DNA of 64,000 nucleotides from Bradyrhizobium sp. MOS002 (GCF_003020115.1 NZ_PYFX01000006.1:62001-126000), one strand, 5' to 3'. Positions 18,946 to 27,847 are shown, numbered from the stretch's first letter. Notes: a model not told the origin generated them from the letters alone. Numbers and translations: made by a program.

Positions 18946-19920
18946 TTAGGCGGACACGCTGGAATTACGCCGGCCGGCTAGCAGTTGCTCGGCCTCGGTC
19001 GCGATACGTTCGACGATTTCGGCGGCGGACGGAATATCATGGATCAGGCCGACAGCCTCGCCGGCAAAGACCGCCGCGACCTCAAAATTGCCTGCGGCCC
19101 TTGCCGCGGCATATTGCAGGGTCACTTCGGCGGCGCGCTGCATCAGCTCGATCTCACGGCCTGTCCAGCGCCTGATATGATCGTTGACCAGCGTTCGCGC
19201 CGTGAACGGGGCCGGCCAGAACAGGCTGCGCGACCAGTCGACGATGACGCCGCGCACTGTGTCATTGGGATCAGCGTCGCGAATGCGCTGCTTGGCTTCC
19301 TCCGCGCCATTGGCCTCCACGCTCGCATAGAAGCGCGTGCCGATCAGCACGCCGGAGGCGCCCAGCATCATCATCGCCGCGAGCCCGCGACCATCGGCAA
19401 TTCCGCCGGCGGCCACCACCGGCACGCGCCCGGCCGCGAGATCGACGATCGCAGGCACGATATCGACGGTGGTGCGCGATGCGCCGTGGCCGCCGGCTTC
19501 GGTACCCTGCGCGATCAGGATGTCCGCACCGGCGTCGAGCGCCTGCTTCGCCATGTCCTCGCTCTGCACCTGGCAGATCAAGCGCGCCCCGCACGCCCTA
19601 ATGCGCGCCGCAAATGGCGCGGGATCGCCGAATGACAGCATGATCGCCTGCGGATTGGCGTCGAGCGCGATCTCTAGAAGTTTTGGTTTTTTTGCGAGGC
19701 TCCAGGTGATGAAGCCGATACCGAACGAAGCAAAGCCGCTCAGTTGCCTGGTCTCGGCCTCGAGCCGCTCCTGATCGCCGTAGCCACCGCCCAGGATGCC
19801 GAAGCCGCCGGCCTCGCTGACAGCCCGCGTCAGCCGGCTGCCGGAGATCGTGTCCATCGGAGCCAACAGGATCGGATGCTTGATCCCCAGGAGCTGGGTC
19901 AGCGGCGTGGTGATCGGCAT
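18946..19920 (-). CDS. Nitronate monooxygenase family protein 2
   Basis: A second, divergent NMO family flavoprotein, 324 residues. Features: IKHPILLAPMDTISGSRL, GFGILGGGYGD, QGTEAGGHGASRTT and VPVVAAGGIADGRGL. The ATG at 19920 follows a strong GGAGGAG; a longer frame to 19962 is not needed. First gene of the pair, 95 bases from the divergent lysR start. It is not a recent duplicate of its neighbour: the motifs match but intervening sequence is quite different. Confidence 0.9.
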   Translation of the reverse strand: MPITTPLTQLLGIKHPILLAPMDTISGSRLTRAVSEAGGFGILGGGYGDQERLEAETRQLSGFASFGIGFITWSLAKKPKLLEIALDANPQAIMLSFGDPAPFAARIRACGARLICQVQSEDMAKQALDAGADILIAQGTEAGGHGASRTTVDIVPAIVDLAAGRVPVVAAGGIADGRGLAAMMMLGASGVLIGTRFYASVEANGAEEAKQRIRDADPNDTVRGVIVDWSRSLFWPAPFTARTLVNDHIRRWTGREIELMQRAAEVTLQYAAARAAGNFEVAAVFAGEAVGLIHDIPSAAEIVERIATEAEQLLAGRRNSSVSA

Positions 19921-19952
19921 GGCTCCTCCACTCTCGACAGCGGGATTAAGCC

Positions 19953-19980
19953 AGAATACCATTCTCTAAAATTGAATTCT
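19953..19980. promoter_or_regulatory. Candidate LysR operator between nmo2 and lysR
   Basis: AGAATACCATTCT (19953-19965) is a perfect 13-base palindrome, immediately followed by a further half site (GAATTC at 19974-19979), giving a chain of AGAAT/ATTCT words. ATTC and GAAT spaced by nine bases also occur at 19961-19977. Location between a LysR gene and its divergent neighbour is where such regulators bind; not proven. Confidence 0.5.
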
Positions 19981-20015
19981 AGCGAACGCTGCCATCTCAA
20001 AAGAGAAACGATGCC

Positions 20016-20906
20016 ATGGAACTCAGCGACATCCAGACCTTCGCCGCGGTCGCCCGTACCGGGGGCATCACCCGCGCGGCCGAAGAGCTCAACACGGTGC
20101 AGTCGAACGTCACCCAGCGCGTGAAGGCGCTCGAAGCAGAACTCGGCACGCCACTGTTCGAACGCCATAGCCGCGGCATGACCTTGACCGGCGCAGGCAA
20201 GCGCCTTTTGCCTTACGCGCAACGGATGTCCGCATTAGCCCGCGAGGCCGTGCTCGCCGCCTGCGACGACGGCGAGCCCAAGGGACCGCTCGCGATCGGC
20301 TCGATGGAAACGACCGCGGCGGTGCGGCTGCCGCCGCTGCTGGCCGACTTTCACCGACGCTTTCCCGCCGTCCGGCTGAGCCTGCGCACCGCGCCCACCG
20401 CCGACCTCGTCGCTTGCGTTCTCGAAGGCACGCTCGACGGCGCCTTCGTCGCAGGTCCGATCGCGCATGCAGATCTCACCGCGACAAGCGCGTTCCGCGA
20501 AGAGCTGGTGCTGGTCAGCGCGCGGCGCTGGGCCACGCTCGCCGAGCTGCGCGCCGGCACGCCGGAATCTGGCCCGACCGCGCTGGCGTTCCGCACCGGC
20601 TGCACCTACCGTCAGCGTCTGGAACAGATCTTTGTCGAGTTCGGCTGGCCGTCAGCCGCACGCTTCGAGCTCGGCACGCTCGACGGCATGATCGGCTGTG
20701 TCGCCGCCGACATGGGCGTGACGCTGCTGCCGCGCGCCGTCGTCGAACGCAGCGCGATCAACAGCAGCGTGTCGATCCACGCGCTGAGCCATTCGCACGC
20801 GCACGTCGAGACGCTCTTCATCCAGCGTCGTGCCGGACATCAAACCAGTGCGCTGAGCGGGTTTGCCTCCTGCCTGAATCAAGACGACGACGTCATCGCG
20901 GCCTGA
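20016..20906 (+). CDS. LysR-family transcriptional regulator
   Basis: A 296-residue regulator with an N-terminal winged HTH (DIQTFAAVARTGGITRAAEE, then LNTVQSNVTQRVKALE and LGTPLFERHSRGMTLT) and a C-terminal substrate-binding-like effector domain (GPLAIGSMETTAAVRLP). Divergent from the two NMO genes across a 95-base spacer with inverted repeats, so it probably regulates them and itself. The effector domain resembles the PtxR/ArgP-like group but I cannot name the ligand. Confidence 0.93.
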   Translation: MELSDIQTFAAVARTGGITRAAEELNTVQSNVTQRVKALEAELGTPLFERHSRGMTLTGAGKRLLPYAQRMSALAREAVLAACDDGEPKGPLAIGSMETTAAVRLPPLLADFHRRFPAVRLSLRTAPTADLVACVLEGTLDGAFVAGPIAHADLTATSAFREELVLVSARRWATLAELRAGTPESGPTALAFRTGCTYRQRLEQIFVEFGWPSAARFELGTLDGMIGCVAADMGVTLLPRAVVERSAINSSVSIHALSHSHAHVETLFIQRRAGHQTSALSGFASCLNQDDDVIAA

Positions 20907-21120
20907 CCTGCGCGCGTTCCATCGCGCGAAATTCATTGTCACAAATCTGTCGTACTCGATTCAATCGACGCTGCGCGTCGCGAATGCTGCGTTCAGCCGC
21001 CGCAGCATCGCATCTCGAAAAGCTTTGAATCCTGCGACTTTTCTACGTTAGGATGAGCGACTGGCCAGCGCAAAACCGTAACGAAGCCAAACATCGACAA
21101 AAACATCGGGAGGACTATCG

Positions 21121-22057
21121 ATGCGCAATACGCTCGTGTTGTGCTGTGTCGCTGCGTTGTCGGCGACGATCGAAACAGCAAGCGCACAGGACTGGACCAA
21201 ATCGAAATGGGGACCGAACGACGAGATCGGCGCCGCCAATTACATGACGCCCGAACTCGTGCTGAAGGCCGCATCTCTGGTGAAGACCGGAAAGACTTAT
21301 GCTCTCGGCATTCCCGTCACGCCGCAGACGCCGGCCTATCCGCCGCGTGCATTCAAGCTCACCATCGTGCAACCCGGACAGGCCGGCATCCCGGGCCCTC
21401 GGACCGAACAAGGCGACCTATAACGACGATATCCTCGACACTTGGGTCGGCATCGGCAGCCAGATCGACGGGCTTGGGCATCTCGGCGTCGAGCACGTCT
21501 ATTACAACGGCAACAAGCTTGCCGACTTCGCCGATCCGAACGGGTTGAAGAAGCTCGGGATCGAGAAGGTGCCGCCGATCGTCACCCGCGGCGTGCTGCT
21601 CGACATGGCGGCCTATTACAACACCGACATCGTGAAGGAAGGTACCGCCTTCAACGTCAAGGAGATCGACGAAGTCGCCAAGAAGCAGGGCGTCGAAATC
21701 CGCCAGGGCGACGTCGTCATCTTCCACACCGGCTGGCTCAGCCTGATCGGCAAGGACGACAAGCGCTACTCGGCGGGCGAGCCCGGTCTCGGCGTCGAGG
21801 GCGCAAGATACCTGACCAGCAAGGGCGTCGTCGCGATCGGTGCCGACACCTGGGCGCTCGAGGTGCTGCCGTTCGAGTCCAAGAACGTGTTCGAGGTGCA
21901 CCAGATCCTGCTCGCGATGAACGGGACCTACATCCTCGAGAACATGGACACGGCCGCGCTTGCCAAGGACAAGGGGTATGAATTCCTGTTCGTTCTGGGA
22001 CAACCGCGCTGGACCGGCGGCGTGCAGGCGATGATCAACCCGATCGCGATTCGCTGA
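21121..22057 (+). pseudogene. Secreted cyclase-family protein (kynurenine-formamidase-like), frameshifted
   Basis: Two frames together make one cyclase-family (PF04199-type) protein of about 310 residues. The first (21121-21423) has a signal peptide (MRNTLVLCCVAALSATIETASA) and the family start KSKWGPNDEIGAANYMTP; it ends prematurely. The second, one base on, carries LGPNKATYNDDILDTWVGIG, QIDGLGHLGVEHVYYNG and EVLPFESKNVFEVHQILL to 22057. The switch is near 21390-21405 in cccgggccc; removing one base restores the frame (GIPALGPNK). Either a pseudogene or a sequencing error. No ligands beyond the His of the GLGHLG motif can be assigned with certainty. Confidence 0.85.
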
Positions 22058-22108
22058 TCCGATACCCGGGCGAGGAGCCGCCTACCATACGCAGACGCCT
22101 CGCCCGGC

Positions 22109-22327
22109 CTATCTCTCTGGCCTGATCGACCACCGCCGCAACGCAACCAAGGCCCAGATCGCCTCGACCACGCCGAACGGCCAGGCCCCCTGCAGGAAGC
22201 CGTAAGCCGAACCGAGCACGCAGGACATCGCGAACAGCAGCACGAACCAGGGGCTGCGGTCCTCCATCGCATAACAGACCAGCATCGCGGTCACGGCGAA
22301 CAGGCCGAATAAAGTCAGAGCATCCAT
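22109..22327 (-). CDS. Small hypothetical membrane protein, 72 aa
   Basis: Two predicted membrane segments (residues about 3-21, LTLFGLFAVTAMLVCYAM; and 26-44, PWFVLLFAMSCVLGSAYGF), then an amphipathic end with GVVEAIWALVALRRW. It converges on the cyclase gene and is divergent from ruvX, whose longest frame starts at 22327. No family name can be given; the sequence has the feel of a conserved rhizobial inner-membrane protein. Confidence 0.7.
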   Translation of the reverse strand: MDALTLFGLFAVTAMLVCYAMEDRSPWFVLLFAMSCVLGSAYGFLQGAWPFGVVEAIWALVALRRWSIRPER

Positions 22328-22374
22328 TGTTCCGGGTTCACTCCGCAGTGCGACGCGTGATATGCGCTAACACC

Positions 22375-22866
22375 ATGCCGGCTCTTATCCTGCCTCTCGT
22401 CGATGCTGCAACCCACTGGCCCGAACGCGGCGGGTTGGTCGGCCTTGATCTGGGCACCAAGACCATTGGCGTTGCCGTCTCCAATCCGGACCGCCGGTTA
22501 GCGACCGGCGTCGAGACGATCCAGCGCAAGGCGTTCAAGCAGGATGCCGCCCGGCTGCTCGCGATTGCCAGTGAACGCAAGGCCGTCGGCTTCGTGCTCG
22601 GCCTGCCCATCAACATGGACGGCAGCGAAGGCCCGCGCGCGCAATCGACCCGGGCGTTTGCCCGCAACCTCGCCGGCCTGACCGCGCTGCCCATCGGCCT
22701 CTGGGACGAGCGCCTGTCGACCGCGGCGGTCGAGCGCGAATTGATCGGCATGGACGTGAGCCGCGCCAAGCGCGCCGAAGTGATCGACGAGCACGCCGCG
22801 ATCTTCATCCTGCAAGGCGCGCTCGACCGCCTCGCCAATCTGCGCGCAGCCCCGGGGCCTGACTGA
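22375..22866 (+). CDS. ruvX: Putative Holliday junction resolvase / pre-16S rRNA nuclease (RuvX/YqgF)
   Basis: RNase H-fold nuclease, 163 residues, implicated in 16S rRNA 5'-end maturation and annotated as RuvX. Conserved acidic sites: Asp25 in GLVGLDLGTKTIGVAVS, LGLPINMDGSEGPRA, Asp/Glu in WDERLSTAAVE and Asp in IDEHAAIFILQ. ATG at 22375 is the family start. Three bases before the AEC transporter gene, so the two may be co-transcribed. Confidence 0.95.
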   Translation: MPALILPLVDAATHWPERGGLVGLDLGTKTIGVAVSNPDRRLATGVETIQRKAFKQDAARLLAIASERKAVGFVLGLPINMDGSEGPRAQSTRAFARNLAGLTALPIGLWDERLSTAAVERELIGMDVSRAKRAEVIDEHAAIFILQGALDRLANLRAAPGPD

Positions 22867-22869
22867 TCC

Positions 22870-23793
22870 ATGGCCGTCGTGATCGCGGCGCTCATCCCCG
22901 TCTTCATCCTCATCGTGCTCGGCGTGGTGCTGAAGCGCACCCTGATGCGGCTCGACACGCAATGGCACGGGCTGGAGCGGCTGACCTATTTCGTGCTGTT
23001 CCCGATGCTGCTGATCCAGACGCTGGTGAAGGCCGACCTGTCCAGGGTGCCGGTCGCCGGCGTCGGCGGCGCGTTGCTGCTGTCGGCGCTGGCGATGTCG
23101 CTGCTTTGCCTCGCGCTGCGCCCGGCTCTCGCGCGGCTCGCCATCGACGGTCCCGCCTTCTCCTCGATATTCCAGGGCGCGATCCGTTGGCAAACCTATG
23201 TGGGGCTGTCCGTCTCCGCCAACGTGTTCGGCGAGGTCGGGCTGGCGCTCGCCTCCGTCGCGATGGTCGCGATCATCCCGCTGGTCAACGTCCTCAGCGT
23301 CGCGGTGCTCGCGCACTACGCAGCGCCGGAGAAGCAATCCGCGCGCACCGTTGTCGTGACCGTTGTCCGGAATCCCCTGATCTGGGCCTGCGTGATCGGT
23401 CTCGTCATCAACGTCGTCCACCTGCCGCTACCGAAGATCTGGCATGAGGTGGCGGACGCACTCGGCCGCTCCTCCCTCGCCATCGGCCTGCTCGTCACGG
23501 GCGCCGGCCTGCATCTTGAAGGCCTGCTCCGACCCAGCGTGGGCGCCGCTATCGGCGTGGTGTTCAAGCTGGTGCTGATGCCGATGGTTGCGCTGGGGCT
23601 CGCCGTCTGGTTCGGACTGTCCGGCGACAGCCTCGTGATCGTCGCGATCTGCGCCGCGGTGCCGACCTCGACCAGCGCCTATGTGCTGGCCCGCCAGATG
23701 GGCGGCGATGCCCCGCTGCTGGCGCAGATCATCACGCTGCAGACGATTTTGGCGGCGATCACCATGCCGATCGCGATCGCACTGGTGGCCTAG
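22870..23793 (+). CDS. AEC-family transporter (auxin efflux carrier-like permease)
   Basis: A 307-residue inner-membrane permease with about ten transmembrane segments, in the AEC/Mem_trans family; bacterial members export or import organic acids such as malonate or malate. Visible: N-terminal helix VVIAALIPVFILIVLGVVLK, QWHGLERLTYFVLFPMLLI, central QTYVGLSVSANVFGEVG and the C-terminal ICAAVPTSTSAYVLARQMGG motif. Starts three bases after ruvX; its stop overlaps the convergent CPBP gene by four bases. Substrate unknown. Confidence 0.92.
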   Translation: MAVVIAALIPVFILIVLGVVLKRTLMRLDTQWHGLERLTYFVLFPMLLIQTLVKADLSRVPVAGVGGALLLSALAMSLLCLALRPALARLAIDGPAFSSIFQGAIRWQTYVGLSVSANVFGEVGLALASVAMVAIIPLVNVLSVAVLAHYAAPEKQSARTVVVTVVRNPLIWACVIGLVINVVHLPLPKIWHEVADALGRSSLAIGLLVTGAGLHLEGLLRPSVGAAIGVVFKLVLMPMVALGLAVWFGLSGDSLVIVAICAAVPTSTSAYVLARQMGGDAPLLAQIITLQTILAAITMPIAIALVA

Positions 23794-24563
23794 CTCCCCA
23801 ACCACATCGTCAGCACCACCGCCGTGAGATTGTTCAGCGCGTGCAGCACGATCGTGAGCCAGAGCGAGTTGCTGCGATAGCGCATGTAGCCGAACCACAG
23901 GCCGATGGAGAAGACCTCGGCGAGGAAGTACAGGTCGTATTGGAGGTGCACGACCGTCCACAGCAGCGACGACAGGATGATCGCGCCGGGCACGCGCAGG
24001 AAGCTCGCAGACCAGCCGCGATAGAGGAAGCCGCGCGCCAAAACCTCCTCAGACATCGGCGCTGCCACGCTGAAGGCGAACAGCAGGAAGAAGGCTGCGC
24101 CCTTGTCGCGGCCGGTTTTCAACAGATCTGTCATGAAGCCCGGCGTCGCCTCGCGGCCGAGGCTCCGCGACATCGTCTCCCAGGCCACGACGATCAGGAC
24201 AAGGCCGACGGCGCCGAACAGGAGTTGCTTCCAGGACGGCCAATGCAGCGCGAGATAGTCGGCGAAAGAGGCCTTCTTGATGCGGATGGCAAGCCAGACC
24301 GCGGCAAACGTCGCCGGCAGGCCCATGATCACCGACAGCGCAAGCGCCTGCGGCTCGCCGCCGACGAGCTGAAGCGAGGCGAGGTCCATCGGCAGGCCAC
24401 GCTGCACCACCAGCAGAACCATGGCGCTGATCTGCCCGACGAACATCGCAGCGAAAATGACTATGCCCCATATCGCCGTGCCCCAAAACTTCCAGACGCG
24501 CGGCGCCTCGTGCGCAGGCGTCACGGTCAACGGCGGATGATCGGGATTGAGCGAGTCCATCAA
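23790..24563 (-). CDS. CPBP-family intramembrane glutamic endopeptidase (CAAX protease-like)
   Basis: A 257-residue polytopic membrane protein. The Abi/CPBP motifs are present: MSEEVLARGFLYRGW (EExxxR), WTVVHLQYD (second motif His) and IVLHALNN (third motif His). Family members are Rce1-like proteases; bacterial roles include bacteriocin immunity and protein processing, none of which is indicated here. Start at MMDSLNPDHPP (24563 or 24560). Converges on the AEC gene. Confidence 0.9.
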   Translation of the reverse strand: MMDSLNPDHPPLTVTPAHEAPRVWKFWGTAIWGIVIFAAMFVGQISAMVLLVVQRGLPMDLASLQLVGGEPQALALSVIMGLPATFAAVWLAIRIKKASFADYLALHWPSWKQLLFGAVGLVLIVVAWETMSRSLGREATPGFMTDLLKTGRDKGAAFFLLFAFSVAAPMSEEVLARGFLYRGWSASFLRVPGAIILSSLLWTVVHLQYDLYFLAEVFSIGLWFGYMRYRSNSLWLTIVLHALNNLTAVVLTMWLGS

Positions 24564-24607
24564 AGCGCTTTCATTGGGGAAGCATTCCGGGCTGGTCGGA
24601 TTGCGAT

Positions 24608-25366
24608 CTACTTCGTCCGCGGCGGAATCGGGAAATCATAGGCCGCCCCGCCCGCCCCCGGCAGGGAAAAGTGCCACCACTCTTTCGCATAGTTCACAAA
24701 GCCTTGCCTCGCCATCGCAGCGACGAGCCGCTTGCGCCAGGCGCGCTGCTCCGGACTGATCGACGGCGCGGCGGTGTGCCCTTTCATGTCGGTGCAATCG
24801 TAACCCGTGCCCATGTCGACACTGCCCTCCGGCAATCGCGCCTCGACCGGCGCGGTACAGTCGGCGTAGGCCTTGGATGGGTCGTATTTGCCCGAATTGT
24901 CGGCTTTGAGATCGACCAGCGTGAGATCGAGCGCCGCGCCCGTCGAATGCTGCGAGCGGCTTGCGATGTAGCCGAGGCGGAACAGCTCGGTCTTGGGAAT
25001 TTTCGGATTGTAACGCCGCTCGGCGGCCGTCTCGTGGCCGTTCTGCGACCACCTGACCATGTCGAGCGAGGCCCGTGCCGGCCGGTAGCAGTCGAACATC
25101 TTCAGCGAGAGATTTTGCGTCGCCAGTTCCAGCTGGACCGCCTTCAGCCGCAGACCCACCTCCCGCTTCACCACGCATTCGCCGGCGCCGTAGCCGGCGA
25201 GCCGACGGCCGACGAAATTGTTCCAGGTGGCGTAGCGGATGTCCTGGATGATGCCGGGGTCGATGTCGTGCAAATAGACGAAACCGCCGGGAAGCGATTG
25301 GGCGTGGGCTGGCACGAATGAAGTGATCGCGAGAAATGAAATCAAAATTGGTCTAACGAAGCGCAT
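24608..25366 (-). CDS. D-alanyl-D-alanine dipeptidase (VanX-like, peptidase M15D)
   Basis: Zinc dipeptidase hydrolysing D-Ala-D-Ala, 252 residues, exported (signal peptide MRFVRPILISFLAITSFVPA, cleavage about residue 22). Zinc ligands are visible as SQHSTGAALDLTL (His140, Asp147) and EWWHF (Glu229 catalytic, His232), with FDCYRPARA upstream. The start at 25366 is preceded by AGGGGAG. Unlike VanX of resistance clusters, no vanH/vanA neighbours exist, so a role in peptidoglycan turnover or D-Ala-D-Ala recovery (as for DdpX) is more likely. Confidence 0.92.
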   Translation of the reverse strand: MRFVRPILISFLAITSFVPAHAQSLPGGFVYLHDIDPGIIQDIRYATWNNFVGRRLAGYGAGECVVKREVGLRLKAVQLELATQNLSLKMFDCYRPARASLDMVRWSQNGHETAAERRYNPKIPKTELFRLGYIASRSQHSTGAALDLTLVDLKADNSGKYDPSKAYADCTAPVEARLPEGSVDMGTGYDCTDMKGHTAAPSISPEQRAWRKRLVAAMARQGFVNYAKEWWHFSLPGAGGAAYDFPIPPRTK

Positions 25367-25378
25367 TCGTTCTCCCCT

Positions 25379-25456
25379 GTCATTCCGGGGCGCCCGAAGG
25401 GCGAACCCGGAATCTCGAGATTCCAGGTTCGATGGTTCGCATCGCCCCGGAATGAC
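25379..25456. repeat. Palindromic intergenic repeat between the VanX-like gene and pyrB
   Basis: Outer arms GTCATTCCGGGGCG (25379-25392) and its exact complement (25443-25456) enclose a second palindrome, GAATCTCGAGATTC (25410-25423), giving a cruciform-capable unit. Similar sequences are common between genes in Bradyrhizobium genomes. Confidence 0.8.
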
Positions 25457-25545
25457 GGCAAGAGACCGACAGATCGGGGGATAACTCCCCGCCCCGGCTT
25501 TGGCCCTTGCCCCCCCAGCCATCCCCGCCTATAGCTCTCGCTTTA

Positions 25546-26493
25546 ATGACATCGAAATCGACCTTCGTCCTCGGCCACCGGCATTTGCTGGGCATCGAGG
25601 GCCTTTCCGCGGCCGACATCACCGGCCTCCTCGACCTGTCGGAAGAATATGTCGAGCTCAACCGCCAGGTTGACAAGAAGCGCACCGTCCTGCGTGGACG
25701 GACGCAGGTGAACCTCTTCTTCGAGGCTTCCACCCGGACCCAATCCTCGTTCGAGCTCGCCGGCAAACGGCTGGGCGCCGACGTCATGAACATGTCGGTG
25801 TCCTCCTCGTCCATTAAAAAGGGCGAGACGCTGGTCGACACCGCCATGACGCTCAACGCCATGCACCCGGATATCCTGGTGGTGCGCCATCACGCCTCCG
25901 GCGCGGTGGAACTGCTGGCCCGCAAGGTCGACGGTTCCGTGATCAATGCCGGCGACGGCGCGCATGAGCATCCGACACAAGCCCTGCTCGATGCGCTGAC
26001 CATCCGCCGCAACAAGGGCCGGCTCGAAGGCCTCGTGGTCGCGATCTGCGGCGACGTGCTGCATTCGCGCGTCGCCCGCTCCAACATCATCCTGCTCAAC
26101 GCGATGGGCGCCCGCGTCCGCGTCGTCGGCCCCTCCACGCTGCTGCCGCCCGGCATCGAGCGGATGGGCGTCGAGGTCGCGCGCGACATGCGCGAGGGGC
26201 TCAACGGCGCCGACATCGTCATGATGTTGCGGCTTCAGCGCGAACGCATGAACGGCTCCTTCGTGCCGTCGACCTCCGAGTATTTCCATTATTTCGGGCT
26301 GGACCAGAAGAAGCTCGCCTACGCCAAGCCCGACGCCCTCGTCATGCATCCCGGCCCCATGAACCGCGGTGTCGAGATCGACACTGCGGTCGCTGACGGC
26401 GCGCAGTCCCTGATCCGCGAACAGGTGGAAATGGGCGTGGCTGTGCGCATGGCGGTGCTGGAAGCGCTCGCCCGCAACCTGCCGAACGCGTGA
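25546..26493 (+). CDS. pyrB: Aspartate carbamoyltransferase catalytic subunit
   Basis: Forms carbamoyl-aspartate from carbamoyl phosphate and aspartate in pyrimidine synthesis. 315 residues. Carbamoyl-phosphate site STRT (Ser62-Thr65, in FFEASTRTQSSFE), SSSSIKKGET with the 80s-loop Lys, HPTQALLDALT, and VMHPGPMNRGVEI. ATG at 25546 is the family start. Its stop overlaps the pyrC-like start (TGATG), as is usual for pyrB-pyrC pairs with a structurally required pyrC product. No pyrI gene is nearby. Confidence 0.98.
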   Translation: MTSKSTFVLGHRHLLGIEGLSAADITGLLDLSEEYVELNRQVDKKRTVLRGRTQVNLFFEASTRTQSSFELAGKRLGADVMNMSVSSSSIKKGETLVDTAMTLNAMHPDILVVRHHASGAVELLARKVDGSVINAGDGAHEHPTQALLDALTIRRNKGRLEGLVVAICGDVLHSRVARSNIILLNAMGARVRVVGPSTLLPPGIERMGVEVARDMREGLNGADIVMMLRLQRERMNGSFVPSTSEYFHYFGLDQKKLAYAKPDALVMHPGPMNRGVEIDTAVADGAQSLIREQVEMGVAVRMAVLEALARNLPNA

Positions 26494-27800
26494 TGCTCAT
26501 GTTGACCGATCGCCGACCCATCCTGCTCGCCAACGCCCGCGTCGTCGACCCCAGCAGGGATTTCGATGGCCCCGGCGATGTCCTCATTGCCGACGGCATC
26601 ATCCGGGAGACCCGCCGCGGCATTGGCGCTGCCGGCGTCCCCGAGGGCACCGACGTCGTCAACTGCGCCGGCAAGATCGTCGCACCCGGCCTGATCGACA
26701 TGCGCGCCTTCGTCGGCGAGCCCGGCTTCAGCCATCGCGAGACCTTTGCCTCCGCGAGCCAAGCGGCTGCGACCGGCGGCATCACCACCATCATCTGCCA
26801 GCCCGACACGTCGCCCGTCATCGACAATTCGGCGACCGTCGACTTCGTGATGCGCCGCGCCCGCGACACCGCGATCGTCAACATCCAGCCGATGGCTGCG
26901 CTCACCAAAGGCATGCACGGCGAGGAGATGACCGAGTTCGGCCTTCTCAAGGCAGCCGGCGCGATCGCCTTCAGCGACAGCGACAAAAGCGTGACCAATG
27001 CGCAGGTGATGCGCCGCGCGCTGACCTACGCGCGCGATTTCGACGCGCTGATCGTGCACTACACCGAGGATCCCAACCTCGTCGGCGAAGGCGTGATGAA
27101 CGAGGGCGAGTTCGCGTCGCGGCTCGGACTGATGGGTATCCCGAACGCGGCGGAGGCCGTGATGCTCGAGCGCGACATGCGCCTGGTCGCGCTCACCGGC
27201 GGCCGCTATCACGCGGCCTCGCTGACCTGCATCGAATCGCTCGACGTCCTCCGGCGCGCCCGCGACGCCGGCCTCGCCGTGACCGCCTCGGCCTCGATCA
27301 ACCACCTTGCGCTGAACGAGAACGACATCGGCCCTTACCGTTCGTTCCTGAAGCTGTCGCCGCCGCTGCGCACCGAGGACGACCGTCGCGCGCTGGTCGC
27401 AGCCGTCGCCTCCGGCCTGATCGACGTCATCATGTCCGACCACAATCCGCAGGACGTCGAGGTCAAGCGTCTGCCTTTCGCGGAAGCAGCCCCCGGCGCT
27501 ATTGGGCTGGAGACCATGCTCCCGGCGGGCCTTCGCCTCGTGCACAATGACGAGCTGGACCTCAAGACGCTGATCCGGGCGATGTCGACGCGGCCGGCCG
27601 AGATCCTGGGCTTGCCTGGCGGAACCCTGCGTCCAGGCAGCCCGGCCGACGTCATCGTGATCGACCCCGATGTGCCCTGGGTGGTCGATCCCGCCGACCT
27701 CAAATCGCCCTGCAAGAACACCCCGTTCGACGAGGCCCGCTTTACAGGCCGCGTGGTGCGCACCATTGTCGGCGGACGGACGGTATACGAGCATGTCTGA
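26493..27800 (+). CDS. pyrC: Dihydroorotase-like protein (PyrC-type), probably inactive
   Basis: Amidohydrolase-fold protein of 435 residues coupled to pyrB (ATG at 26493 overlaps the pyrB stop; GTG at 26490 and ATG at 26499 are alternatives). The usual HxH metal site at the end of beta-strand 1, DxHxHLREPG, reads DMRAFVGEPG (residues 69-78): both His and the substrate Arg are replaced. Other landmarks persist in altered form (INHLAL, MSDHNPQDVE). This is the pattern of the non-catalytic PyrC' proteins that pair with ATCase in pseudomonads and hold the enzyme complex together, so a structural role is likely; a separate active dihydroorotase would be expected elsewhere in the genome. Confidence 0.85.
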   Translation: MLMLTDRRPILLANARVVDPSRDFDGPGDVLIADGIIRETRRGIGAAGVPEGTDVVNCAGKIVAPGLIDMRAFVGEPGFSHRETFASASQAAATGGITTIICQPDTSPVIDNSATVDFVMRRARDTAIVNIQPMAALTKGMHGEEMTEFGLLKAAGAIAFSDSDKSVTNAQVMRRALTYARDFDALIVHYTEDPNLVGEGVMNEGEFASRLGLMGIPNAAEAVMLERDMRLVALTGGRYHAASLTCIESLDVLRRARDAGLAVTASASINHLALNENDIGPYRSFLKLSPPLRTEDDRRALVAAVASGLIDVIMSDHNPQDVEVKRLPFAEAAPGAIGLETMLPAGLRLVHNDELDLKTLIRAMSTRPAEILGLPGGTLRPGSPADVIVIDPDVPWVVDPADLKSPCKNTPFDEARFTGRVVRTIVGGRTVYEHV

Positions 27801-27817
27801 CATGCGGAGCTGCAGCC

Positions 27818-27847
27818 AGGGAATTTGCAGACAGGGAATTTGCAGAC
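27818..27847 (+). repeat. Tandem 15-base duplication carrying the plsY ribosome-binding site
   Basis: AGGGAATTTGCAGAC occurs twice without gap (27818-27832, 27833-27847) and ends directly at the plsY ATG. Each copy carries AGGGA; the downstream copy is at workable spacing from the start. Confidence 0.85.
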
